The position numbers were made by a program, and so were the translations under genes. Below are positions 34,153 to 42,350 of a stretch of DNA of 64,000 nt, piece by piece. Source of the stretch: Gemmatimonadota bacterium (GTDB lineage: Bacteria > Latescibacterota > UBA2968 > GCA-2709665); contig JAPPFJ010000010.1 in NCBI GenBank assembly GCA_028877215.1, positions 62,001-126,000 of the forward strand. Reading direction: 5' to 3'. Below the pieces are notes generated by a model. It did not search any database. It saw nothing but the letters and a program-made list of their open reading frames with translations, and was not told the DNA's origin. Each line of letters begins with the position of its first letter. The stretch's first letter is position 1.

Positions 34153-35286
34153 ATGCCCGACAAACAGGTACTCATTATCGACGGCCATCTGGATATGGCC
34201 TTTAATGCGCTCTTCTACCGGCGCGACCTCACACAGTCGGTACATATACTGCGCGAACGTGAAGACGTCGTTCGCACCGACCTGTCGACCCATAAGGACT
34301 CGCTGGAACGACGTGCCGGCCTGGAGGACAAGCGCTACACGGTAACCGTAACCCTGCCAGAGATGCGAGAGGGCCACGTCGGTATCATGCTTTCAACGAT
34401 CATGGCCCGCGTTCAGGCCCCCTCCATCGACTCCCACAACTCCGTCCGCGCCCAGTCGGTCGCATACGCGAGGGGCCAGAGCCACCTCCACTACTACAAC
34501 GCGCTCGCCCGACGGGGCGAAATCACTTTCATCAGGGATTCCGCCGACCTGGACGCATGCGTGGCAACCTGGCAGAACCCGACGGACACAACGCCGATCG
34601 GCCTGATTCTGACCGCCGAAAGCGCCGACCCCATTCTTGGGCCCGATCAGGTGGGAGACTGGTGGGACGCCGGCCTGCGATCGGTATCCCTCACCCACTT
34701 CGGAGCCAATACGTACGGCCACGGCACCGGCACGGTCGGTGGGCTCTATCCCCCCGCCTATCCCCTGATGGACGCCTTCAAAGACGTGGGCATGGTCATC
34801 GACCTCACGCACGCCTCGGACCTCACGTTCTGGCAGATCATGGACTATTGGGACGGACCGGTGCACGCGAGTCATTGTAACTGCCGGGCGCTCGTTCGCG
34901 GGCAGCGGCACTTGAGCGACGACATGATCAAAGCCATTGTGGAACGGGGCGGCGTCATCGGAATGGTCTTCGCCGAACATATGCTCAGCCCCTCATGGGA
35001 CTGGGACGATCCTTCAACGCACTATGCCACCGCCACGCGTCCGATGAAGGCCGTCGTCGAACACGTGGACCACATCTGCCAACTAACGGGAGACAGCCGC
35101 TACGTGGCCATCGGGACGGACCTTGACGGTGGATTCGGTGTGGAGCAATCCCCCACCGACTACAATACCATCGCCGACCTCCAGCGGTTCCCCGGCATTC
35201 TGGAAGCGCACGGGTACAATTCTGAAGACATCGACAACGTCTGTCATGGAAACCTGATCCGATTCTTCAAAGAGTCGTGGGCCTGA
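34153..35286 (+). CDS. Membrane dipeptidase (peptidase M19, renal-dipeptidase family), copy 1
   Basis: A 377-residue amidohydrolase-fold dipeptidase with a binuclear zinc site. Ligands: His-x-Asp in IDGHLDMA, the bridging Glu in LTAESADP, His in VIDLTHAS and His in HASHCNCRAL; Asp in IGTDLDGGFG is the catalytic/substrate Asp. No signal peptide, so cytoplasmic despite the family name. The next gene is a paralogue with the same motifs after a 66-base gap, indicating a tandem duplication. M19 enzymes cleave dipeptides, often with a D-residue at the C-terminal position. Confidence 0.93.
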   Translation: MPDKQVLIIDGHLDMAFNALFYRRDLTQSVHILREREDVVRTDLSTHKDSLERRAGLEDKRYTVTVTLPEMREGHVGIMLSTIMARVQAPSIDSHNSVRAQSVAYARGQSHLHYYNALARRGEITFIRDSADLDACVATWQNPTDTTPIGLILTAESADPILGPDQVGDWWDAGLRSVSLTHFGANTYGHGTGTVGGLYPPAYPLMDAFKDVGMVIDLTHASDLTFWQIMDYWDGPVHASHCNCRALVRGQRHLSDDMIKAIVERGGVIGMVFAEHMLSPSWDWDDPSTHYATATRPMKAVVEHVDHICQLTGDSRYVAIGTDLDGGFGVEQSPTDYNTIADLQRFPGILEAHGYNSEDIDNVCHGNLIRFFKESWA

Positions 35287-35352
35287 CGCCAGCCGTCTTG
35301 CCGCCTGCCCGCCTCTTCCAACCCTCCGCGCCGTCTACATCAAGGGATTCGA

Positions 35353-36435
35353 ATGCCGGACCGACCGTACCTTATCGCAGACAGTCACCTCGACCTCGGA
35401 TTCAGCGCTATTCAGGTCAACCGGGACCTCACGCAGCCGGCCGCAACCGTCCGCGTCCACGACGCCGAACCCGTGATGCGCAGCTTCGGTAGCTGTACCG
35501 TGACCTTTCCGGAACTCCGCCGGGGCAACGTGGGCATCATATTCGGCACGATGATGTCCCGAACCGACCCGAATGACCGCTGGACCCGCACGGGCATGTA
35601 CTGCCAGGACCAGTGCCACGGCGTGGGAAGGGGCCACCTGGCCTATTATCAGGCGATGGAACGCGAAGGCGTGGTTCGATTCATCCGCAATTCGCGGGAT
35701 CTGGACGAAACGGTGGCCGCCTGGGAAGACCCCGCTCCGGACACGCCTATCGGCCTGGTGGTGGCCATGGAAAGCGCCGACCCCATCCTGGACCCGTCCC
35801 AGGTTCCCGAATGGTACGATCTGGGGCTCCGCATCGTGAGCATCTCACACTACGGCGTCAGTTCCTACTGCCACGGCACGGGCACGGAAGGCGGCCTCCT
35901 CGAACGCGGCAAACCGCTGCTCGACGCATTGAACGAAGCGGGAATTATCATCGACCTCACCCACACCACGGACCGGGCCTTCTGGGAAATCCTGGACGTC
36001 TACGACGGCCCGGTGGCCGCCTCCCACCACAATTGCCGGGCACTCACCCCCGGACAGCGCCAGCTGACCGACGAGATGATCGCGGCCATCGTCGAACGCG
36101 GCGGCGTGATCGGCGCCGCATTCGATGCCTGGATGCTGGATCCGGACTGGAATCGTGAAATTCCCTGCTGGGCTCAGAGCACTAGGGCCACCCTCGAAAC
36201 CGTTGCCGATCACATCGACCACGTCTGCCAACTCGCCGGAAACGCACGGCACGCCGGCATCGGAACGGACCTGGACGGCGGTTTCGGACAGGAACAGGCC
36301 CCGCGCGACCTCAACACCATTGCCGATCTTCAGAACCTGGTCGGCATCCTCCAGCGACGCGGTTACGACGAACCCGACGTTCGCAACATCCTCTCCGGCA
36401 ATTGGGTCCGATTCCTCAAGGAAGTTTGGGGGTAG
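35353..36435 (+). CDS. Membrane dipeptidase (peptidase M19), copy 2
   Basis: A 360-residue paralogue of the preceding gene. The metal site is conserved: ADSHLDLG, VAMESADP, IIDLTHTT, AASHHNCRAL and IGTDLDGGFGQEQ. Divergence is largest in the N-terminal third and around the active-site lid (DAWMLDPDWNRE versus AEHMLSPSWDWD), suggesting different dipeptide preferences. It probably belongs to the same transcript as copy 1. No export signal. Confidence 0.93.
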   Translation: MPDRPYLIADSHLDLGFSAIQVNRDLTQPAATVRVHDAEPVMRSFGSCTVTFPELRRGNVGIIFGTMMSRTDPNDRWTRTGMYCQDQCHGVGRGHLAYYQAMEREGVVRFIRNSRDLDETVAAWEDPAPDTPIGLVVAMESADPILDPSQVPEWYDLGLRIVSISHYGVSSYCHGTGTEGGLLERGKPLLDALNEAGIIIDLTHTTDRAFWEILDVYDGPVAASHHNCRALTPGQRQLTDEMIAAIVERGGVIGAAFDAWMLDPDWNREIPCWAQSTRATLETVADHIDHVCQLAGNARHAGIGTDLDGGFGQEQAPRDLNTIADLQNLVGILQRRGYDEPDVRNILSGNWVRFLKEVWG

Positions 36436-36534
36436 GAGATCCGTTGGACGCAAGTGGCAAGAAACGCGATATTTCGGGATCGTTCCCTCGTGCCCATTCC
36501 ACTTCCTAACGCCGCCACCAAGAGGCTGCCAGAC

Positions 36535-37263
36535 ATGTCGGATTCTGTCAAATCGACGCCATCCTTACGGAGCGAGTCACCGGACCACGCGGCTCGGAAG
36601 GCGGGATTCCTCTTGCTGCTCACCGTGATCTTTACGGTTGCGCTCGTCTACACGCGGGTTGCCGCCGACGCCGACCAGGCAACGCTGCTCGAATCGCTGG
36701 CGGCCATTTCGCGGCGCCCGGTCATGTACATCCTTTCAGGAGTTGCCCGGCTGTTGTCCGGCATTGCGCTCCTTGGGGCGGGTTTGCTCCTGTTGCGGAC
36801 CTGGATCATTCGAGGGGGATGGGCGACGTCTGCCGTCCCCTGCCTGTTCGTGTTGTCGGGTGCGTTGACCACGGTTTCGGGAGGGATCACAGTCCTGATC
36901 GCCTTCCATCCCGCACTCGAGACCGTTTCAGGCGCCGGCGCCTCACCTGCTCCCGACATGTCCGTGCTGGAGTCGATGTCCGGCCTTCGATGGCTGACAG
37001 GCGCAGCGGGTTTCTCGGCAGCCGGAGTCGCGCTGGCGGTGGCTTCCGTGTATCAGTGGAACGTGGGCGGTACGCTGCGCAAGATTGCTCCGATATCGGC
37101 AGTATTGGGCGTCGCGATGCAGCTCATCTGGATCGACGCGGGAACGAACCTCCACTCTGTGATCGGCACAGCCTTCCTGATCTGGCTGATCGTCATCGGA
37201 TCCATGCTGGCCAGTGGTCGCGTTGAACGGCAATATTCGACGACTTATCTGAACGAGAATTGA
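36535..37263 (+). CDS. Multi-pass membrane protein of unknown function (DUF4386-like)
   Basis: About 242 residues from the ATG at 36535 (GAGG 9 bases upstream); the frame is open 27 codons further but with a non-hydrophobic, unconvincing N terminus. About six transmembrane helices: AGFLLLLTVIFTVALVYTRV, YILSGVARLLSGIALLGAGL, the AVPCLFVLSGALTTV segment, TGAAGFSAAGVALAVASVY, ISAVLGVAMQLIWIDAGTN and IGTAFLIWLIVIGSMLASG. The arrangement resembles DUF4386 integral membrane proteins. No catalytic residues are apparent. It sits between the dipeptidases and a sulfatase. Confidence 0.65.
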   Translation: MSDSVKSTPSLRSESPDHAARKAGFLLLLTVIFTVALVYTRVAADADQATLLESLAAISRRPVMYILSGVARLLSGIALLGAGLLLLRTWIIRGGWATSAVPCLFVLSGALTTVSGGITVLIAFHPALETVSGAGASPAPDMSVLESMSGLRWLTGAAGFSAAGVALAVASVYQWNVGGTLRKIAPISAVLGVAMQLIWIDAGTNLHSVIGTAFLIWLIVIGSMLASGRVERQYSTTYLNEN

Positions 37264-37296
37264 CCCTGGATTTCCCGTCTTTATAACCGCGTGCGT

Positions 37297-38766
37297 ATGC
37301 CTTCCAGACCTAACCTGCTGCTTATCACGACCGACCAGCAGCGCGGCGACTGCCTCGGCTGCGACGGCCACCCGGTACTCGAAACTCCCTATCTGGATGA
37401 ACTGGCGGAGGGCGGCGCGCGTTTCAACCACGCCTATACCTCCGTCCCTTCCTGCACTCCCGCCCGCGCGGGGATCCTGACGGGAATGGACCAGTGGAAC
37501 CACGGCCGTCTCACGATGACCGGCGCGGACCCGCTCGAGTATCCGGCAACGTTGCCCGGCGAACTTGCCAGTGCGGGTTATCACACCCAGGCCGTGGGCA
37601 AGATGCACTTCCACCCCCAGCGCAGACTCCACGGCTTTCACCATATGGTCCTGGACGAGAGCGGACGGCGATTGGGCAACTTCATCAGCGACTACCACAT
37701 TTTCTTCGACAAACACAAAGACGGCGAATACGGCTACCGCGACCACAGCGTCGACTGGAACTCCTGGATGGCCCGCCCGTCCCATCTTCCGGAACACCTT
37801 CACCCCACGCACTGGACGGCATCGGAGGGCATCCGGTTCCTTGAGAATCGGGACCCAACCAAACCTTTCTTCCTCTGGTTGTCTTTCGCCCGCCCCCATT
37901 CTCCGTACGACGCGCCGCAGACCTACTACGATATGTACATCGACAATCCACGCGTGCCCAAAGCGGCTATGGGAGCGTGGTCCGCCCGGTACGACCATCG
38001 AATCGCGGACGTGAACGCCCCGCGCTCCCGTCGCTCCGACACCGAAACCCATCGCGCGCGCGCCGCGTATTACGGCAACATCACGTTCATCGACCACCAG
38101 ATCGGCCGCGTCCTCCACGAATTGCGCCGGCGCGACCCGGCGGCGTCGGCCAACACCCTCATTCTTTTCACCTCGGACCACGGCGACATGATGGGCGACC
38201 ATCACCACTGGCGAAAGACGTACGCGTATGAAGGTTCCGCCCGAATCCCCTTCATCCTCAAATACCCGGAAGCGTGGGAGATTCCCCGTAACCGGACGCT
38301 GACTCAGCCGGTCGAGTTGCGTGACGTCATGCCCACGTTTCTCGAAGCCGCGGGTGTTCCCGTCCCCGAATCCGTAGACGGCCTCAGCCTGCTGGAATTG
38401 TCCAGGGGCGCAGACGACGGCTGGCGAGCGTTCGTACAGGGCGAACACACCACTTGTTACGACAAAGAACACGGGATGCAGTACGTTACCGACGGACGCG
38501 AAAAATACATCTGGTTTCACCATACGGGCGCCGAACAATTCTTCGACCTGGAAGCCGATCCTCTGGAATGCAACGACCTTGCGGCGGATTCCGTTTATCA
38601 ACCACGAATCGAGGTCTGGCGGAGACGTTTGGCCGGGATCAATGAAAAACGCGGCGATCCGAGGGGCCGAAACGGCAAACTCGTGCCTCAGCCTGACGGC
38701 GCGCTGGCACTTTCGCCCAACTACGAGGAATGGAAACAACGGGCGAAAGCACCGGAAGGCGGCTAG
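37297..38766 (+). CDS. Cys-type sulfatase (arylsulfatase family)
   Basis: A 489-residue sulfatase. Metal ligands start with Asp in LITTDQQRGD; the formylglycine motif is Cys53-Thr-Pro-Ala-Arg in PSCTPARAGILTG. FTSDHGDMMGDHHHWRKTYA holds the second metal Asp-His pair, and AVGKMHFHPQRRLHGF the conserved Lys/His region. It differs from the sulfatase at 18.4 kb in the insert before SDYHIFFDKHKDGEYG and lacks a signal peptide. The ATG at 37297 is preferred to the GTG two codons earlier. Followed by an esterase-like gene after 62 bases. Confidence 0.93.
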   Translation: MPSRPNLLLITTDQQRGDCLGCDGHPVLETPYLDELAEGGARFNHAYTSVPSCTPARAGILTGMDQWNHGRLTMTGADPLEYPATLPGELASAGYHTQAVGKMHFHPQRRLHGFHHMVLDESGRRLGNFISDYHIFFDKHKDGEYGYRDHSVDWNSWMARPSHLPEHLHPTHWTASEGIRFLENRDPTKPFFLWLSFARPHSPYDAPQTYYDMYIDNPRVPKAAMGAWSARYDHRIADVNAPRSRRSDTETHRARAAYYGNITFIDHQIGRVLHELRRRDPAASANTLILFTSDHGDMMGDHHHWRKTYAYEGSARIPFILKYPEAWEIPRNRTLTQPVELRDVMPTFLEAAGVPVPESVDGLSLLELSRGADDGWRAFVQGEHTTCYDKEHGMQYVTDGREKYIWFHHTGAEQFFDLEADPLECNDLAADSVYQPRIEVWRRRLAGINEKRGDPRGRNGKLVPQPDGALALSPNYEEWKQRAKAPEGG

Positions 38767-38828
38767 CCCCGAAACCCCGCGTCTGAACAGCACTCGAGGA
38801 TCTGTATTAAGGGATACGAGACGACCGC

Positions 38829-39866
38829 ATGGCAACCGAGACGGACTTCAGCTTCTCCCCGTCGGTGCATCACCGGCACCTGATGGACACACTCGAGCCT
38901 TCGCTGTCGTATGGCGGCGACGACCTCAATCCGTGGCAGCGGAAACTTCGCCGAAAGGTCCGTCAGCTTATAGGGGATATACCCGAAGAACGTGTCTCCC
39001 TGGATGTCCGCACGCTATGGAAGAGGGACCACCCGCTCGGGAGTATCGAGAAGATCGTGTACGCCGCCGAGCCGTACGCCGACGTTCCTGCGTACGTGTG
39101 CCTGCCGGTGGGCGCCCAGCCGCCCTACACTTTTTTCATCTGTCTTCAGGGACACTCGACGGGAATGCACAACTCCATTGCGGTGGACAGGGAGAACAAC
39201 GCCGCGCCAATCGACGTTCCCGGAGACAGGGACTTCGGACTCGGGTGCATGAAGCGCGGCATCGCCGCCCTGTGCATCGAACAGCGTTCTTTCGGCGAAC
39301 GGCGGGAGCGGGTCCAGCAGAAGATATCCTCTCATGGCTGTCACGACGCCACCATGCACGCCCTGATGCTTGGCAGAACCCTGCTGGGCGAACGCGTCTA
39401 CGACGTGGACCGGGGAATCGACTACCTGCTTTCACGCGGCGATGCCCATCCAGGGCGCATCGGTGTCATGGGAAACTCAGGCGGCGGGACCGTAAGTCTC
39501 TTTGCCTCGGCGCTTCTGCCTAGAATTTCCTACGCGATGCCCTCCTGCTACTTCTGCACGTTCCGCCATTCCGTCATGTCAATCTACCACTGTGCGGACA
39601 ACTACGTGCCCGGTCTGCTCAAATACGCCGAAATGTCGGATGTGATGGGGCTCTTCGCTCCCAGGCCGGTCGTACTCGTCGCTGGGAAGGACGACGGTAT
39701 CTTTCCCATCGTCGGCGTACGAAAGGCCTTTCGCCATCTCAAGGAAATCTATGCCGCCGCCGGCGCGTCTCGCCGCTGTCACCTTGTTGTCGGCGACGGC
39801 GGCCACCGGTTCTATGCCGAGGATGCCTGGCCGAAAATGCTCAGGGAAATCGCGAAAGACGCTTGA
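38829..39866 (+). CDS. Alpha/beta hydrolase (acetyl-xylan-esterase/dienelactone-hydrolase-like)
   Basis: A 345-residue hydrolase. The nucleophile elbow is GNSGGG (Ser in IGVMGNSGGGTVSL), the acid is probably Asp in VLVAGKDDGIFPI and the base His in VVGDGGHRFYAEDA. The oxyanion region is CLQGHSTGMH. It resembles large bacterial esterases of the 'Abhydrolase_7' group, which deacetylate sugars or hydrolyse small esters. No signal peptide. It follows the sulfatase, so joint removal of sulfate and acyl groups from a glycan or small molecule is conceivable. The stop codon lies 50 bases before the EVE gene. Confidence 0.85.
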   Translation: MATETDFSFSPSVHHRHLMDTLEPSLSYGGDDLNPWQRKLRRKVRQLIGDIPEERVSLDVRTLWKRDHPLGSIEKIVYAAEPYADVPAYVCLPVGAQPPYTFFICLQGHSTGMHNSIAVDRENNAAPIDVPGDRDFGLGCMKRGIAALCIEQRSFGERRERVQQKISSHGCHDATMHALMLGRTLLGERVYDVDRGIDYLLSRGDAHPGRIGVMGNSGGGTVSLFASALLPRISYAMPSCYFCTFRHSVMSIYHCADNYVPGLLKYAEMSDVMGLFAPRPVVLVAGKDDGIFPIVGVRKAFRHLKEIYAAAGASRRCHLVVGDGGHRFYAEDAWPKMLREIAKDA

Positions 39867-39916
39867 ACGAAAAAACGCGCGGATTGCGCCTCGCCCCAAT
39901 TTTAAACGAGGAGATT

Positions 39917-40390
39917 ATGCCGACAAGATACTGGCTGATGAAGTGTGAACTCAGCGAATGCAGCTTCGACGACCTGAAGAACAACCGCCCGAACAGCACC
40001 GGCAAATGGCGCGGCGTTCGCAACTACCAGGCCCGAAACTTCATCCGGGACGACATGCGGACGGGCGACGTCGTCCTCTTCTACCAGTCGAACTGCGACG
40101 AACCCGGCATTGCGGGACTGGCGGAAATCGTGCGGGCGGCCTATCCTGACCCATCGGCCTTCGACCCCGACGGCAACTACTACGATTCCAAATCAACCCC
40201 CGACGATCCCCGCTGGTTCTCCGTGGACGTCAAATGGAAAAAGGCCTTCAAGACGTATGTTCATCTCAAAGACCTTAAGGCCAATCCCGAACTGGGAGAA
40301 ATGCTGGTTGTCAGGCGGGGCCAGCGGCTATCCATCCAACCCGTCACCGAACGGGATTTTGAAATCGTCTGCGAAATGGGAGGGATCTGA
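39917..40390 (+). CDS. EVE-domain protein
   Basis: A 157-residue PUA-like protein; EVE domains bind modified bases in DNA or RNA. Signature segments are RYWLMKCELSECSFDDL, WRGVRNYQARNFIRDDMRTG followed by DVVLFYQS, GIAGLAEIVRAAYPD and DPRWFSVDVKWKKAF. The ATG follows GAGGAG by 4 bases; the open frame upstream overlaps the esterase end. It converges with the rhodanese gene, 58 bases between stops. No modification or restriction gene is adjacent, so a housekeeping role is more likely than defence. Confidence 0.93.
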   Translation: MPTRYWLMKCELSECSFDDLKNNRPNSTGKWRGVRNYQARNFIRDDMRTGDVVLFYQSNCDEPGIAGLAEIVRAAYPDPSAFDPDGNYYDSKSTPDDPRWFSVDVKWKKAFKTYVHLKDLKANPELGEMLVVRRGQRLSIQPVTERDFEIVCEMGGI

Positions 40391-40448
40391 AATCATCGCG
40401 TCCCCTCGTACAATATCCTCATAGACACCCACATGTGTCCCGATTCAG

Positions 40449-41282
40449 TTACGGCGCCTCCGGAACTTCCACCGGCAAGTCCAGCCGGTCACCCCATTCC
40501 TTCCACGACCCGATATAGTTGCGCACGTTTCGATAGCCCAGCAGGCGCAACGCCAGGTACGAATGGGAGGAACGGTACCCGCCCTGTCAGTAACACGCCA
40601 CCGTCTGTTCAGGCATCACGCCTTCACGCTCGTACATCTCACGCAACTCCGCCGCCGGCTTGAACGCGCCCGACGCGTCCAGATTGTTCAGATACTCGAT
40701 ATGCACGGCGTCCGGAATGGCGCCGCCCCGGGCGGACCGCGCCACGCGACCGAAATACTCGTCGTCGCTCCGGGTATCCAGCGGCGCGAAATCCTCCCTG
40801 CCCAGTGAATCCCGTATCTCTTCGAAGCCAATGTGGCGTTCTTCGACGGGCGCCATTTCGAATGAGGCCTGGTGCGGGATCGGGACTTCAATCGTGGTCT
40901 CGTACCCCTCCGCCGTCCAGGCCTGAAGCCCCCCGTCCAGTACGTGTACGTCGCGGTGGCCAAGGTATTCACAAATCCAGAAACCGCGGGCCGCGCGCAT
41001 CCCGGAGTCGTTTTCGTAAAACACCACCGTCGCATCGGAGCTGATTCCCCGGCTTCCCATCAGGTAGGCCAGGGTCCACATAAACGCTTCGAATGCCTCC
41101 CGTCCTGTGTTGTTCAGACTGATTCCGTAGAGGTCCAGGTGGAGCGCCCCCGGAATGTGCCCGGAAACGTATTCGTGCGTGGGCCGGACGTCCACAATGC
41201 ATATCGATGCGTCCTGGAGGCGAACATGCAATTGCGGGGGCGTCATCAACAGATCGGGATTCGTATATCCCTTGTCTTCCAT
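40449..41282 (-). CDS. Two-domain rhodanese with in-frame TGA at the catalytic Cys position (candidate selenoprotein)
   Basis: Thiosulfate/mercaptopyruvate sulfurtransferase-type protein, 277 residues if TGA 40587-40589 is read through. The first, inactive domain has [20 protein letters not shown]; the second has [11 protein letters not shown] and HIEYLNNL. The active-site loop reads [15 protein letters not shown], matching the family's YCQGGYR(A/S)AH loop with the catalytic Cys (residue 232 here, close to Cys230 of Azotobacter RhdA) replaced by TGA. Beyond it conserved sequence continues ([19 protein letters not shown], then [11 protein letters not shown]) to a TAA at 40449. Two hairpins follow the TGA (GGTAC/GTACC, and GGCG-TTG-CGCC). 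The start ATG overlaps the oxidoreductase stop (TGATG) after AGGAGG. Stopping at the TGA would leave a 231-residue inactive product. Confidence 0.8.
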
Positions 41283-42346
41283 CACCGTCCCTCCTGACCG
41301 TAATAGGCGTTGACTTCAATACATCGCCCGCCCTGCCGGGCAGAGTCCCATCCCGCAAGGATTGGCGCCAGGGAATAGAGTCCATCGTGATAATCGTTCA
41401 GGATCCCTCCGCGATCACCGGAACGCACCGCCTCCACAAAGATCCGATCCTGCACGAACCAGGGATCGAACTCACCGCCCCGATAGACCGTCTCTCCGTT
41501 CAGATCGATCCTGTCATAATTGTGGATCTCAAGTCGCCCCCCTTCAAAGAAAAACGTAAACCACGGCTGCGGCGTACCGGACGGGTCCGCACGTACGAAC
41601 GTCATCGTCATTGTCGCTCCGTTGTCCAGCAGGAAATGGAAGGAGGACGAGAGCGGATCGCTGAAAACCTCGGACTGCTCTAAATAGAACGCCTGGACTT
41701 TATCGACTTCCAAGCCGGTTGTAAACCGGACGTAGTCCACGGCGTGCACGCCCCAATCGAGCGCGGGACCCCCCGATTGGTCCATCTGGCGCCACCAGGA
41801 AGCCCCTTCCATTCCCTCCTTACGCAGCGGCGGTCCGCCCACGGATCGAAACACGACGTGCACGATCCGCTTCTCCGCAAGAATCCGTCGCGCCTCGCGG
41901 AACAGCGGTCGATATCGTTCGCGAAAACAGACCGTGCTCAATACGTCCGCCTTCCGGACCGCCCGGTCGATCTCCAGAGCCACGGCCATCCGAGTCGCCT
42001 GCGGCTTTTCGCTGAACAGATGAATTCCGCGTTCCACGGCTCTGATTTCGACGTCCGTGCGGGCAAAGGCGGGCACAATCGAAAAGAGCACGTCAAACCG
42101 CTCGTTCTCTACCATTTCGCGACCATCGGCATAGACCGCCGGGATCTCAAAACGCTCCGCCGTACGTCGCAGGGCCTCGGGATCCACGTCGCATGCCGCT
42201 ACGACGTCCACGCCCAGCTTCTTCAGGTTCGGAATGTGGGTCTGGTTCGCCCACGACCCGGTACCGTATATCGCAGCCCGGACGGCACGCACGGATGCGT
42301 TCGCCGAATCCGACCGCCCATCGTTTTCTCTGTGTTCGTTTGCCAC
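41282..42346 (-). CDS. Gfo/Idh/MocA-family oxidoreductase
   Basis: A 354-residue NAD(P)-dependent sugar or inositol dehydrogenase-like protein. The Rossmann nucleotide loop is AAIYGTGSWANQTHIPNL, the conserved EKP motif is FSEKPQATRM, and GGPALDWGVHAVDYVRFTTG carries the Asp/His region of the C-terminal domain. The GTG at 42344-42346 lies 4 bases after the ceramidase-like stop, with the stop region GTAGGGAC acting as ribosome site; the longer open frame overlaps that gene. It is translationally coupled to the rhodanese downstream (TGATG). Confidence 0.9.
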   Translation of the reverse strand: MANEHRENDGRSDSANASVRAVRAAIYGTGSWANQTHIPNLKKLGVDVVAACDVDPEALRRTAERFEIPAVYADGREMVENERFDVLFSIVPAFARTDVEIRAVERGIHLFSEKPQATRMAVALEIDRAVRKADVLSTVCFRERYRPLFREARRILAEKRIVHVVFRSVGGPPLRKEGMEGASWWRQMDQSGGPALDWGVHAVDYVRFTTGLEVDKVQAFYLEQSEVFSDPLSSSFHFLLDNGATMTMTFVRADPSGTPQPWFTFFFEGGRLEIHNYDRIDLNGETVYRGGEFDPWFVQDRIFVEAVRSGDRGGILNDYHDGLYSLAPILAGWDSARQGGRCIEVNAYYGQEGR

Positions 42347-42350
42347 GTCC

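Noticed and set aside
36943..38835. A 630-codon open frame on the minus strand opposite the sulfatase
   Set aside because: It is the complement of a clear sulfatase gene in GC-rich codons; no domain, no ribosome site, repetitive Arg/Val/Gly-rich composition.
39917..40390. EVE protein as part of a defence or restriction system
   Set aside because: No restriction, methyltransferase or nuclease gene of a defence type is adjacent; neighbours are metabolic.
40587..41285. Rhodanese as a normal gene ending at the TGA
   Set aside because: It would stop at the catalytic residue while conserved sequence continues in frame for 45 codons; kept as candidate selenoprotein or fresh nonsense mutation.
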